A DNA stretch of 64,000 bases from positions 310,001 to 374,000 of the forward strand of contig JAVSML010000963.1 in NCBI GenBank assembly GCA_038503035.1, written 5' to 3'. The notes below the pieces were generated by a model, which had not been told where the DNA came from, searched no databases, and was given only the letters and a program-made list of their open reading frames with translations. The position numbers were made by a program, and so were the translations under genes. This stretch comes from Crocodylus rhombifer. Taxonomy: Eukaryota > Chordata > Crocodylia > Crocodylidae. This document shows positions 12,437 to 23,700 of the stretch, in pieces. Numbering within the stretch: the stretch's first letter is position 1; every line of letters begins with the position of its first letter.

Positions 12437-12912
12437 AAGAAAGGATGATGGGAAGTTCCTGGGTACAAATGCTGCTAGTTCCTGGCAGGACTGAAGAGCA
12501 GGAATTTGTTGGGTTATTTTGAATCTCATTTCAGTGCATTAGCAGCTTGTGGTCAATAAGTAGCAAAACCCATTCACCGTTTCCCAGCTTTCTCTTTGCT
12601 GCTAATGCATTATTCATCATCATAATCTGCATTTAATAGCAATGAAGGAATAGTCCTTTCCACTTGTGAAGTGCTTTTATTATATCTCCTATGGTAATGA
12701 CTGGGGACTAGAGGCTGGGGGCTAGTAGGGGAAAGTGGATCTCTTCTCCTGCTAAGCTATGATCTGTCTTTTTGTAGGCTAGTGGGGAGCTTAGGAGTGA
12801 GCTAGGTACCAATTGTTATATACCAGTCTCCTCTATTCAGCAGCAATGGAGAGAATTATGTTCCTTTTCTGCATCAATCTTAGAAGTGCCCAGACTCCTT
12901 GGGTTTGGCATC
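12437..12912 (-). repeat. Copy B of the unidentified ~475-bp sequence
   Basis: The reverse complement of this segment aligns with 5766-6238 from end to end, with only small indels. The lengths, 476 and 473 bp, are nearly equal, which suggests a discrete unit. Orientation is opposite and separation about 6.2 kb. The poly-C run of copy A is replaced here by a short purine/pyrimidine tract. I could not assign it to a known repeat family. Confidence 0.8.
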
Positions 12913-12966
12913 CAATGCCATGGGTTAGTGAATCTTTGTTTACAGCCAGATTCTGATGAGGTACAG

Positions 12967-13458
12967 CAGTGACTCTCAACCATGGCACCATAGCTCCCTG
13001 GGATGTCATTAGATCCTTTTAAGGGTATATAAGCACTGTTAGGTGTGAAAACACCTATATGAGAGAAACCCAGAGATTTCAAATAGGAATCCATAGTGCC
13101 AAAAACATTCTTTCTTGTTGTGGTCTTCCTGGGTGCATGTATACATGCAATTAATATGACACAATAAACTCTGGCACTGTATGAGCCAGAGGAAACTGCT
13201 CCTGGGTGACCAGGCACAATTTACACCTGCAGTCAGCATCTACACGTGTAGTCCAGTGCAGTAAATTACTCCGCTGTAAGATAGTACTGTCCCTGACAGT
13301 ACTACGTTATGGCAGAGTTAATTAATTTACTGCACTTTAATACCATCACACATGTAGATCCCAAGAATTGTTCTATTATTTTTCTGTAGTCAAAAAAATA
13401 AATGGAAGCTTAGAGCAGACAATTCCCAAGGGATGCCTAAAAAGGTGGAGAACCACTG
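12967..13458. mobile_element. hAT-like DNA transposon with a nested element
   Basis: The termini CAGTGACTCTCAACC and GGAGAACCACTG are inverted, of the CAGTGGTTCTCAACC type common to vertebrate hAT elements. Flanking 8-mers AGGTACAG (12959-12966) and AGCTACAG (13459-13466) match at 7 of 8. The 492-bp body is interrupted by a smaller palindromic element at 13234-13362. There is no transposase frame. Confidence 0.82.
13234..13362. mobile_element. Small palindromic MITE nested in the hAT-like element
   Basis: The left arm CATCTACACGTGTAG...CAGTGCAGTAAATTA is mirrored by the right arm TAATTTACTGCACTTTAA...CACATGTAGATC, giving a hairpin of about 129 bp. The CTACACATG-type ends recall the 2289-2856 element. 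The target duplication was not resolved. Confidence 0.6.
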
Positions 13459-13775
13459 AGCTACAGTCTTCTCCGTGTGCTTATGGGGGTTGTTTCCATG
13501 GAAGAGTCCTTGGAATAATAGATCTTACCTTAACCAGGATGAGAGGGACACTAGCAGAGCTGTGAGGCACAGGACTGAATGTGAGGTTATCTAGGAGGGA
13601 GATATATTGGGGAAGCTGAAGAAGGTCCACATGGCTGGAATTACAGATTAGCATTGATATGCACTGGGAGCATTGGTGCATGGGGGCTTTTTGCGTTCTT
13701 CTTTTGAGGTAATTCATGCCATATTCACAGCTCTGGGGACTCTGCCATGCTGGATTTCTAAACTCTTTATAAAGG

Positions 13776-13890
13776 TATGTTAGTGTCATTATTCTCAGAT
13801 GGGGACACTGAGGCACATGGGGTTGTGGATTATCCAGTCACAAGAGCTCAGCAGCAGAGCTAGGCACAGAATCTCCCTCCCTTAACTTCC
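13776..13890 (+). repeat. MIR SINE relic
   Basis: GTCATTATTCTCAGATGGGG, ACACTGAGGCACA and the following CAGAGCTAGGCACAGAATCTCC match the core and 3' half of MIR. Confidence 0.7.
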
Positions 13891-15919
13891 AGCATCATGG
13901 TCAGTTCAATAGACCTCAGCTCCCTTTTATTACCTTCCACTGGGCCAAACATCCTCCCACTTTCTATACGGGGGCAGTGCAGAATGGCATAAGGCTCTGC
14001 ATTCCCCCTCACTCTGACATTTGCCTGCACTGTCTACTCCAGCCTGTGCCATCCGGAGGTGGCAAATCCGAAAGTGTCTCTGGTTCTACTTCTTGCCACC
14101 TGTTTGTCCTTAATGCAACCCCCATGAGGATGAGTGTTGTTCTGCACACTTGGTTTGGAAAAAGTGGGACACGGGCAGTAAGATTTAGGAGTGTCCTGCC
14201 AATTTTGGGCTAAGTAGCAATGGATAAGCTCAGCTCAACAAAACATCCATGAATCTAGGAATTGCATCCTTCCTCCTGGAAATAATAGGTCCTTCGCTAG
14301 AATAGGAACCTTCCTGGAATTGGATCTCACTCTTCATTTGTCAGAACATAGGCTGCAGGGAGTCTGTGTCCGGCTCCATGCAGCCCTACAATACACAGAG
14401 AGGAGGCAGCTGCTGGCAGGTTGCTTTATACTGCTGCTACCTTAATTCCATTAGCAAGACTAATGATCCACCCCAGCCTGCAAATCTCATTATACCCTAC
14501 AGCTTGCTGGAATAAAGATTGGAGGAAGTCTACTTTGGGGTGGCCTGGCCTGACCCCAGACCACTCGTCCAATGTAGTTTTATTGCCAGCTCAGTGTCTG
14601 GAGACACCTCCACCCTGCACGAACAAGCTCCTGAAATTGTATTTCAGACCTTTATTACCATACAGGTTACAGAGTTGCTTCCAGCTCCCATTTTTCTATT
14701 GTCTTGCCAGATGGTCTTTAATAAAAGCAAAAGCCCCAAGAGCAGCCAGCCAGAGGAAGGGAGAGGAGGTAGCAGGGGCAAAGGTGTGCATTAGAAGGTG
14801 ACAGCTGGAGAAGCCCAGTGCTTCACAATGGGGCTCTGCTCCTTAATGGGGCTTCTAGTTACTACAGCAATACAAATGAACATGGATGATACTCAACTAG
14901 CATCTTGGCAAGGTGGATGGGCCCTGCCCCAAGCAACTTTCTCCTCCCTCCTGATTCAAATGGATCGTGCAACTCTAAAAAATACCAGGTCTGGGAGTGG
15001 GGGAACCTATCCAGGCCTAACACCGTGCTAAATACTTCAACTGCCACGGGGAAGAATGAGAAACAGCAGACACTGGAATGACCACCTGGAGGCACCTGAC
15101 TGGAAAGCAGTGGCAGAGTACTCCATCCCCTGCTCACGCCAAGGTCCAAGTAGGAAGGACCCACCTGTGAGCCAACTCACCACAAGGAGGGGAGTGCTAG
15201 ACACCTGTCTGCAGGATTATCCTGTAGAAGACAATATAATTGCTGGGATGGAAAGTGGGAAGACAGGAGACTGCAGCTCCCATGGCTCTTCTAGTCCTGG
15301 CCCTTGACTGACTGTTAATGAACCCCCTGCTGACTCTCAGTTGCCCTCAGGATTCTGGTCCTGAGCTTTCCCCTCTTAATCCCAACCTGCTGTTCTAATC
15401 CCCCCAGTCCCACCAGTGCATCTCAGCTCAGCCTTGCATGCCCCTGGTATGTTCACAACGTGAGCCACTTTAAAATTCACAGGCTTCCCCAAAAGGCACC
15501 CAGCAAGAAACACAAGTAGTACAAGCCCAATAAGATACTATAATTATACCCGTGCCTTATGCATGTTATCCACAGAGGAAGGCAGAGTTGTTAAAGCAAT
15601 GGATGTCCTATCTCATGTGATGTAATGTAACAAATCCTTGCAAGACACAGTTTAAATTAGTGATTAAACCATCAGTTCATTGAAACTCTCCAGGACCTTT
15701 CCCATATAAACAAGAACCAACTCCCAGGTAGTTCTGATTCCTATTATTTTTTTCCCTGCCCTAGAGTCTGGGCAATGGGTTTTTTGGTCCTTAGCTGCCT
15801 CCAGTCTAGGGAAGAGGTGTTAATTACCTTGCACAAACATGATTGGCTGCAGCAGCAGAGTACAAAGGATTCCCAAGTAGAAGTTTCTCCCTGTGTTGGG
15901 TTTGTTTGAGTCAGGCAGG
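13891..15919. other. Spacer upstream of the ZP3-like pseudogene
   Basis: No exon or repeat ends were recognised. No convincing TATA box or ovary-type E-box could be placed upstream of the dead exon 1; TACAAAGG at about 15861 is only a weak candidate. Confidence 0.4.
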
Positions 15920-16337
15920 ATAAGACCCTCAGGCTGCTTGGGCTTGGGTCTCCTGTGCTGGGTGCTCAGTGAAGGGACCTGCTACAACCTCTGGGATTTC
16001 TCGAGGAGTAACTCAGCCATCTGCAGACCCCCATCCAGAGCTGACTCCCTTCAGAGACACTCCAGCATGTCCTCTCATACCCAGTGCTGTCCCTGAGCTT
16101 GGATTGATACTTCCCAGCTCAGGGCTCTTTCTTTGCTACAACCTGTCACTGTGCAGTGTCAGGAGGCTCAGATGGTAATAACTGTACACAGGGATCTGTT
16201 TGGGATGTTTGATCTGTCTGTTCAAAGCTGTTGATCTGAGCCTGGGCCCAGGTGCCTGTAAGCACATGGCTATTAATGCTGTGGAGAACACTATGACCTT
16301 TGTAGTGGGGCTCCAGGAGTGTGGAAGCTCTTTGCAG
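15920..16337 (+). pseudogene. ZP3-like exon 1 (signal peptide and start of ZP-N)
   Basis: Frame 2 reads a leucine-rich signal (LGLGLLCWVLSEGTC), a poorly conserved linker, an in-frame TGA at 16094-16096, then LLQPVTVQCQEAQMVITVHR and DLFG. Around 16180-16200 the frame shifts, and FKAVDLSLGPGACKH and ENTMTFVVGLQECGSSLQ follow in frame 0. The exon ends on a full codon CAG at 16337 with donor GTAAGA. The expected initiator codon, just before the signal, reads ATA (15920-15922). No other in-frame ATG lies close upstream. The TGA could be a decayed CGA (CpG transition), but that is inference. Confidence 0.85.
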
Positions 16338-19223
16338 GTAAGATGCCCTGCAATGGACATAAGTCTATCTGTGTTTACTAGCATGGAGACCAGAGCTCCA
16401 TGAATATTGTGCCTCCTCAAACTATCCAAGATCTGGCTGTGATTAGGACTGATTAAATAATGAGAAAATACTTGCAAACAATTTAGCAACCTGTTAACAG
16501 CAGTGCACTCTGTTTGCAATGCTTCTTATTTGCTCTTGGCAAACAGTCATATTCTTATGAATCATTGTGGAAAGCAAACGTCAGGCCTGAGCCCTTATTT
16601 TGTGATGAGGCAAACTGTCCTGGCTGGAAGTCATTTGTTTAAGTTAAAACCATCCATTTGGGATATCAAACTGCATGATGTGGCCAAAAATGTAACTCGA
16701 ATACCAAAACACAAATATGATCTCAAGTCACAAGTGATGTATAGGCCTGCAGTCTTATAGAGCCTGTCCTTCCCTCATATACCAGAAGGAGGAGATAAAT
16801 AACTCTGACCAGCTCTCCAAGATGATATTACACTCAATCAGCATCAAGAGCTTTTGAGACTATTGCCTATATGTGTGTGGCACCAGACCTTCAAGCGGAA
16901 ATCGTGGATTTGACCTTTCTGTTGATATAACTGTATGGAAGCACAATAGCTAGAAAGTTAAGGTCTAAGAAAGCTTGGATACAGGTGCCATCTGTTGTAC
17001 CAGCACCCCTTTGAGCTGCCACTTTTGTCTTGTTGCTGTTTTGTCTGATCTTTCTGCTATTTATTTTAATGGCTTACCAGGCCAGTGGTGGACATGTTCA
17101 GAAAGGCAGTTGGAGACTAGATTCCAAGGACTCTGCTGAGTTTTTGATCTGCTTACCCTTGGGAGGAGTTACAACCACCCAGGAATAGTACACTTTTGAT
17201 CCCTGGGCAGGAACTCCTGCACACACCAGTGCAGGACTCCTGGATGTGAAACTAAATCTTAGCAGCTACTTTGATGCTAATTAGATGCTATTTTGATACC
17301 ATTCAACCTGTTAAGCACTGGCCAGGATGGTGTCTATTGATCACCCAAGTGTTTTGGCTTGCTGGTGCTGGGTGGGTGGGGCATGAGAAAGTACCACCAG
17401 AGGCTAATGGAACCAGAATTTAACTTCCACGGGAAATTCTGAAACATCGAGGTTTTGTTCGGAGTTGTAATGAGAAACCAAAAGTTTCCCAGGGAATATG
17501 TTCCAGAAAGCTTCCTTCAGAACCATCAAAACATTCCTGTTCCGGGCTGTTGATTCACTGTGTTTTGACACTGTAACAAAATATTTAATGTAACCAGAAA
17601 TGTCTTGCTGTATAACTTCAGTGTATAGAAAACAAACTCAAAACAAAGCTCCCTTCTTCCGTCAAATTCTATTGATCAATATATTCCTATAAAAATCTAA
17701 TCCTTGACAAGACTGCTTTGCCTTTTTATGTACCCTGCTGTTGTGGGTCTCCACCTAACTGCAATTTGACCCTAGTCCTTAATTGTGGACACAGTTCAAG
17801 AAAATCTTGCCTTCAAAGTCTTCTTAGATCCTATTGTCACTTAGGGGGTTGTTGCACAGTAATTGTGGGTGGGTCCTGGAGCTTTTAACCCCTGGATTGT
17901 CTGTACATTAACACCTTAAAGTGGTTTTAAGCACTCGTTATGCAAAGTTACACTGCTCCAGGACAGGATTAGATCTGATCCACACTACCCAGATCCTGTT
18001 CCAGGAAGATGTGGTCACTCTCCACAGATGTGCTGCCCAAGCTGAAATCCTCCAGCATCCTAGGATCTCTCATGCCCCTGCTGGTAGATCAGGGGTAGAA
18101 GCCTGTCCTGGCTCACCAGCCCTGTAGTGTCAACTCCCAGCTTCACCTCCTAGTCCAGCCCCTGCTCACCAGGCCTCTAGTGGCAAGTCACAGCTGTGTA
18201 GGTGGGGGACAGCCCGAAAAGGTTTCTAGACAAAGGGTGTGACTGCTCCAAACCAAAGTTAACACCAACAGCGATCAATATCTGTGTAGCTCACAGTGTA
18301 AGGTGTAATACTTAGGTGCCATTTTTACCCTATCTCTGTGCCTCCTGTGATGATTTTCCCATTTTCAGCCTCAAGCTGGTCCTTGTGGACCTGGTCCATC
18401 ATGGACCTATTCCATCAGTCTGGTTTCTAATCCTGTTAGCTCAAAAGAGAGTTAGAAAATATGAAGGCCAGGCCAATGTGTGCTCATCTCTCTTCCAGGA
18501 TAAAATAACTCTTCAAACAATGCAATGTGCAAGCTCAGTTGTAGATGCACTTCTTGCTAGCTATCAAAATGAACCCAAGCTGTTACACATGGTGACACTT
18601 GGCTTTTATAACTAGGACAGCCAGTCTCCTTCCAAAAGTAACAATGCAGGTTTTGTTTGTAGCACTTGCAGCCCAATAAGGGATACAAGAGTTGTGGTGA
18701 CTGGACTTAGTTTAAGATCTGGAAGTCTCATGGAAGACAAATGGACATGGGACTGCTGGCAGCTCTAGTGAGTTGGAGACAGGACTGAAGGAAACTTGTT
18801 AATGCAAACCATCTTCCTACATTCTGGTATTATTCAATTCAGTGAATGGCAGTGGCCAGTTTTGGTCTAATAAACTTAAATGTCCCTCAAAGGATGAGCC
18901 AACTCAGGGATGAGCAGTCTTTGTGCTGGGCAGTGCTGGGAAATCAGACCCGTGGCCAGAGAGCTTGGACTTCAGCTGTCCTAATGGTAAGTAGCTGGTC
19001 CTAACACTGCTATCTCTATTGCCAGCTTGAGTGAAAGCATGCGGTTCCATTCCAGATAGTAAAGGTGCTTGCCAACCACTACAGCTAGATGAGTGGCAGA
19101 ACTAAGCTTTGGATGTTTCTTGTGCTGCTTGGATAGAGTGGGTGCGGGGGGAAGCATCTGTGCTCCTGCTCACTCCAATTGATTGACGTTATGATAACCT
19201 TCCAAATATTTGACTCTCTCCAG
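16338..19223 (+). other. Large intron of the ZP3-like pseudogene
   Basis: About 2.9 kb between a GTAAGA donor and a CTCTCTCCAG acceptor. It holds no exon I could recognise. A 99-codon open frame at 18316-18615 lacks any family resemblance. A stretch at 17400-17580 resembles a degenerate DNA-transposon relic (repeated GAAA/TTTC words), but no ends were found. Confidence 0.6.
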
Positions 19224-19342
19224 ATGACTCTGGACTCCCTAGTCTACAGTGTAAGCCTGTTCTACAATCCCACCCCTGCCAGCAACCTTTGTATTGTAAG
19301 ACCCAATGCAGCTGTGATTCCTCCCGAGTGCCACTATCCCAT
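19224..19342 (+). pseudogene. ZP3-like exon 2
   Basis: 119 bp between acceptor CTCCAG and donor GTGAGT (19343). It stays open throughout, reading MTLDSLVYSVSLFYNPTP, then ASNLCIVRPNAAVIPPECHY. This is the ZP-N end region with the ECHYP cysteine. It is the best-preserved exon, with both splice sites and the frame intact. It ends two bases into a codon. Confidence 0.9.
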
Positions 19343-19436
19343 GTGAGTTGGGGAGAGGACCTGAGCTGCCTCTTAGACCTCCCCCATGATGGTGACTGAG
19401 TCCATATGAACCACTATAGTGCTTTTTCCCTGGAAG

Positions 19437-19536
19437 AACAGTGTAAGCAGAATATTTCTCAGGCTGACATGGGCTCCTTTCAGCTCTACCCTATCTGCAG
19501 AAGAAAGACTGGGTTTCTCCTTGCACCTGATGAATG
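19437..19536 (+). pseudogene. ZP3-like exon 3 (inter-subdomain linker)
   Basis: The first part reads KQNISQAD, with an N-glycosylation-type NIS motif. The frame then shifts near 19465, and TWAPFSSTLSAEERLGFSLH plus LMN follows. This matches the linker between the ZP-N and ZP-C subdomains. The donor is a weakened GTAGAT at 19537. The acceptor is uncertain (AG at 19435-19436 or 19440-19441), so the start is approximate. Confidence 0.82.
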
Positions 19537-19834
19537 GTAGATGCAAACTTCCCTCATTCTGATATTTAGTCCTGTTAGTCGTCTACTGCTCATCTTAGCT
19601 AACTGCTAATACCCCACCACTTCTATTAGCACTGGGCTAGAGCTGTACATGCTAGAGAGCAGCCTCCCCCACAAGGTTCAGATCCATGTTTCTGACTCAC
19701 ACCTAAGGTACAAGACAGTGGATATGTTTGCAGCACAGACTTCTACTCTTGTCAAGTGTAAGCGGGGCTACAGAAGCTCTGTAAAGCACCAGGCACCTTT
19801 GACACTGTTATCGTAAGCTTGCTCTGCCTTGCAA

Positions 19835-20016
19835 ATGACTGGAGTGCTGAGAGACCCTCCAATGGATGCCAGCTGGGAGATATCATACACGATCATCCAA
19901 GCTGAAGTTGGAACTGGCAATGATGTAGCGCTGAGGTTCTTTGTGGACAGCTGTGTAGCTATCCTGAGCCCCAGCAAGGATTCCTCTTCCCACTATGCCA
20001 TTGTTGACTTCCATGG
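19835..20016 (+). pseudogene. ZP3-like exon 4 (ZP-C start)
   Basis: It opens with DWSAERPSNGCQLGDIIH, then shifts frame near 19890 and continues IIQAEVGTGNDVALRFFV and DSCVAILSPSKDSSSHYAIV DFHG. The donor GTAAGA at 20017 is intact. The acceptor position reads CAA instead of CAG (19832-19834), which would block normal splicing. Confidence 0.88.
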
Positions 20017-20114
20017 GTAAGAGTTGTGGGACCATTTCTGGAGTATATTTACTGCTGTAGCCGAGCGCTACCCATTTTCAGGAATCTCACTGCCCCCTGA
20101 CTTTTGTGTTTTAG

Positions 20115-20228
20115 ATGCTTGCTGGATGATGTGACGCCACTTCAGCCTTCATATCTCCAAGGCCCAGCCAGGACATGCTCCAATTCACGGTAGATGAGTT
20201 AAGGTTGGAAGAAGAGGCCTGAAACTTG
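20115..20228 (+). pseudogene. ZP3-like exon 5
   Basis: The acceptor GTGTTTTAG is intact. The reading GCLLDDVT joins the preceding split glycine codon. A one-base shift near 20140 then leads to ATSAFISPRPSQDMLQFTVD. An in-frame TGA lies at 20220-20222. Donor GTAAGA follows at 20229. The PRP..D.LQF.VD signature is typical of the ZP3 ZP-C subdomain. Confidence 0.88.
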
Positions 20229-20336
20229 GTAAGATGCCTTTTCTTTCACCCAAGTCTGCTATCTTGGACAAGCAGGGATCTTGTAACCATTCCATAGGGT
20301 GACACTAATTCTTGTACAAAATTTGCCCTCCTCTGG

Positions 20337-20438
20337 ATCTATATCACCTGCCATCTGAAGGTCATTCTAACTGACCAAGCCCCAGACCTCTTGAACAAGG
20401 CCTGTTCCTTAACAAAGCAGGAAATATGAGTAGCTGGA
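20337..20438 (+). pseudogene. ZP3-like exon 6
   Basis: It reads [20 protein letters not shown], then [10 protein letters not shown], with an in-frame TGA at 20427-20429. The acceptor dinucleotide is GG (20335-20336) rather than AG. A GTAAGC follows at 20439 as the likely donor. The ITCHLK and KACS cysteines are the family landmarks. Confidence 0.88.
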
Positions 20439-20647
20439 GTAAGCATCCTGGTCCCCTAGACCCTGGACTTTTTCCTCCCACATTCTCAGTGTTTTAAGCT
20501 GAAGACTGCTTGTATGGAGGGCATGTAACATAAACAAGTTTGGAAGTAAAAATTAGAGTAATCCAGTTTTCCTTCTAGGTATGGGGGAGAGGAAATGAAC
20601 CACTTTACTCCTTCTATAGTATGAGACTGTAACTTCCACTTGTTCCG

Positions 20648-20790
20648 GGTGGTCTCTTGTGGAAGGCACCAGGGACATTTGTAGCTGCTGTGAGACTGGG
20701 AACTGTGGACTCTATGGATGCCAATCCTGAAGGGTCAACTCTCTAGCCAGATGGCCAGTAAGGCACTTCTAGAGAGATGCATCTTCCAGA
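20648..20790 (+). pseudogene. ZP3-like exon 7 (C-terminal cysteine cluster)
   Basis: It reads WSLVEGTRDICSCCETGNCG, the W..VEG...C.CC...C cluster peculiar to ZP3-type proteins, and then hits TGA at 20728-20730. Both boundaries are approximate: no clear acceptor is left, and GTAAG occurs at 20759 and at about 20801. The furin site and transmembrane tail expected after this block were not recognised. Confidence 0.82.
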
Positions 20791-23700
20791 CATAGTAAGC
20801 CCTGAAAAACATGTTGTACTTACTGGGTGAGGGTGGCCCTATCTCTACCAAAAATGGTAGATTTTGATGGTTCAGGGTTAATGAGGATGATACAGTGCTA
20901 AGAGATGGATCAAGACTGATTCTGATCCCTTCTCACAAACTCCTTTTCTATGTACCTTGGCCAAGTCAATCTGTGTCTCTTTTTTTCCATCTGCAGAAAC
21001 ATAAGTAATCCTTACAGCCCTGGGAAATCCAGATTAGTTTCCTAATGAGGAGGATACCCTGGAGATAAGCACAACAGAAAACTTCAAATCCCATATGAAT
21101 AAAGAGTCATTAACCCATTCATACCCAATATCTACCTAGGTGGCTCCTCAAAGGAGCAAGAGGCTGATGTTACTGTTGGACCACTCTTTATTGCTGATCC
21201 AGCAAAAAGCTCTTGGGGTCACTTGGCAGGCCCAGTGAAGCTGACATCAGAGGGTACAGAACAGGGCTGTAGACCTAGATTTCCTTTTTTTTCTTTTCTT
21301 TTCTTTCCAATTTAGGCTGACCCAAAGCCAAATTCTTGCTGACTCTTTAAAAAAAACAGCTGTTTTTTGAGGTCCACTCCCAACATCTGATTTAACTCAG
21401 ATGCTTAACCTTTGGTGTGATTGAACCCTTTCTATCTCATGTTTTTCACTAGAAAACAAATGTCATATTGAGGTTCTTCCCTTTTAAAAGTCCAGTGCAG
21501 GATGCAGTTTTTTGCAGACTTCCAAAACGGCTTGTTTAAATAAACAAATACTTCCCCTTCTCCCTCCCCTGCTCAAAACTTCGTTTTGGTAGATTTAATA
21601 TCTGCCCAGAAAAAAACCTCATCTTGTCCAGCTGTAGTAAGGAGTTTAGCCGCTGCTAGGTGGGTGATAAAGTTTTCTGGCTAGTGCACTAAATTAGAAC
21701 CTATTTCCTCATCCAGTGCTGCAGAAGGGTCCAGGGCGAGACTGGGGTTGGCTGTAGTGACTACAGCCTCTGTTGTCGCTCGTCTTGCCCTGGGATTTTT
21801 TTGTGTAGACAAAAACACAGCAACTGCATTCCTGTAGACTTGTAACAGTCTCACAGGAAAGAGATCCATCCTAGTCTATGGTCCATACTACCAACGCAGC
21901 TGAAGGAGGGAGTGAGTTAGATAGAGACTTGCTTATAAACAGCAACTGATCATGGGATTTGAGGTTGAGTGATACTTTCTGTGACCCAGCATACATGTAA
22001 ATACAGTAATTTCTTCTGTGTCTTTGGGGTGCCTAAGTTTGGCAGCTGCATTGTTTTGCCTCAACAGAACTGGGTCTAATGGGGGTTGCCTGACAATAAC
22101 TTAAGGCAACTGTACGCCTTCTAGAGCAACTGGAGACCATCTTGTGATTGGGTTGTTGTCTACAAGCTACCTTTTAACTTGAATGGTTGGTTCCAGATGA
22201 ATGCCTTTTGAGTACTATATAAATAAAAACTTTTGGAGGTTTCTCTAGTTACGCTACAACAGAACATGTTAATGATAATCATAGCATAAACAGGGTAATA
22301 TGCAGTTCTGTTGGAAGACTCAAGCTTGTCCCCTTGGTTTGTCCTTAGCGTACATTAAACTAGACCACATGTAGCCTGAGAAGCTGGAGTTCTCTGTGGA
22401 GGTTGCATAGAAGATGAACATTTTCAGAGTGGGGTGGGCGAGTTCTGTAAGTATAGTACAAGTTGCTGCATCATCCCATGTTTTCCATGGTGTCAGTTGT
22501 CACCAGCTCAGAAATGCCACAGGAAATTAATACTCCTCCATGTATTGAAATGTGCCTAGGATTTATAATGAAGTTGAGAGATTGGGATTACCCTTGCTCA
22601 TTTTGTCATCCTGGCTTTGTCCCCTGTTCAACATCATTTGTCTTTTCTGAAGACTGAGAGGAAAGTATTCACTTTGGGTTTTCCTGGACCAGACCTAGAT
22701 CTTCTTTGACCTCTACTCATCTTTCACTCATCTACACATAATGGCTCCCTTTCCTTCCCTATTCTCCTTTATTTATACAGCAGAAGAAGCTATTGTACTC
22801 TGTTTTAAAATATCCTTTAAAAGATCTAGCCCTGGTTGACTTTTCTGGGAAGTCTCACTTCATCTGTCTATGCTTGTTAACCTCTAAGACATGACATTCT
22901 CGTTAGTTCAGTGACAATGAAGAAATTCATCAGCTACTGCTTCTGGGAAAATCCTTGCCCTACTTTTGTTAGTGGCATTTGTTCTCCGATCTGTATCTGG
23001 GAAGTTAGTCATGCTACCGGGAATTGTTTCTCTTTGCCACAGAGACTTCCCTCCACAGCCACACTTGGTCTCGGGGATCTGTAGCAGACTCCCAGCATGA
23101 CCCTAATAGAGCCCCTTCTACCACCTTTCCCCAAGCAGGTTCGGCCAGACTATTCAAACATATGAGAACTAGCTGGTATTCTTTATCTTTCCTTTGAGGC
23201 AGAGCGGTCTTCCTTCAGGCAGACCACTACAACTGGATGCTTTTCTCAACTGCTGAACAACTAAGCAAGAAGCCTTTTTTTTGAGAGAGATTCCTGGCTA
23301 CTCTGAGTAGCCTTCCTGGATCACTTAACATGAGTCCATATGGGGACAGCCAAACCCATGTGAAGGCAACACCTCAGCTTCTCACTCCATGACCACCAAT
23401 GAAAGGATCCTATTACCAGAATGTTCCTTGCACCATGATCTGTTGAAACAACCTTTTGCCATCTCTCCAGTAGCATTAGCTAGCTCAGGACACAGCATTA
23501 ACTTCCTCTGATTATTTTTTTTCTTCCTGTATGTTGCTTCACAAAACCTCTTGTGAAACTCATCTAGCATCTATCGTAAAAGGTGGTAGAATGATATTTG
23601 CAGGCTCCATAACAATCCCTTCTGCATAGTCAAAATGCCTGGACTAACCAGGTACAAACCCTTATAACTTCACTACTCTTTTCCCTTGTGACACCGGGCT

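Larger units (their letters stand above)
15920..20790 (+). pseudogene. ZP3: ZP3-family zona pellucida glycoprotein, decayed multi-exon gene
   Basis: Seven exon-like blocks in family order encode pieces of a ZP-domain egg-coat protein of the ZP3 type. Landmarks are an N-terminal hydrophobic signal (LGLGLLCWVL), the ZP-N part (PVTVQCQEAQMVITVHRDLF, then ENTMTFVVGLQECGSSLQ), the ZP-C part (LRFFVDSCVAILSPS, AFISPRPSQDMLQFTVD, ITCHLKV) and the ZP3-specific cysteine cluster CSCCETGNC. Family knowledge: ZP3 is secreted by the ovary and polymerises into the egg envelope. Exon boundaries fall where GT donors are seen, so this is a genomic, not a retrotransposed, copy. Lesions seen: ATA where the start ATG is expected (15920-15922); TGA at 16094, 20220, 20427 and 20728; frameshifts near 16185, 19465, 19890 and 20140; AA and GG in place of AG before the fourth and sixth exons. 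The final exon with the membrane anchor was not found. ZP3 itself or a lineage-specific paralog cannot be told apart here. Confidence 0.88.

Noticed and set aside
18316..18615. 99-codon frame inside the ZP3-like intron, considered as an extra exon
   Set aside because: No ZP similarity, and exon 1 and exon 2 join directly in the family's structure.
20800..20960. Possible last ZP3 exon (GGGTGAGGGTGGCCCTATC region)
   Set aside because: Only a vague resemblance to the VTLGPL-type tail. No transmembrane stretch or splice site to support it.
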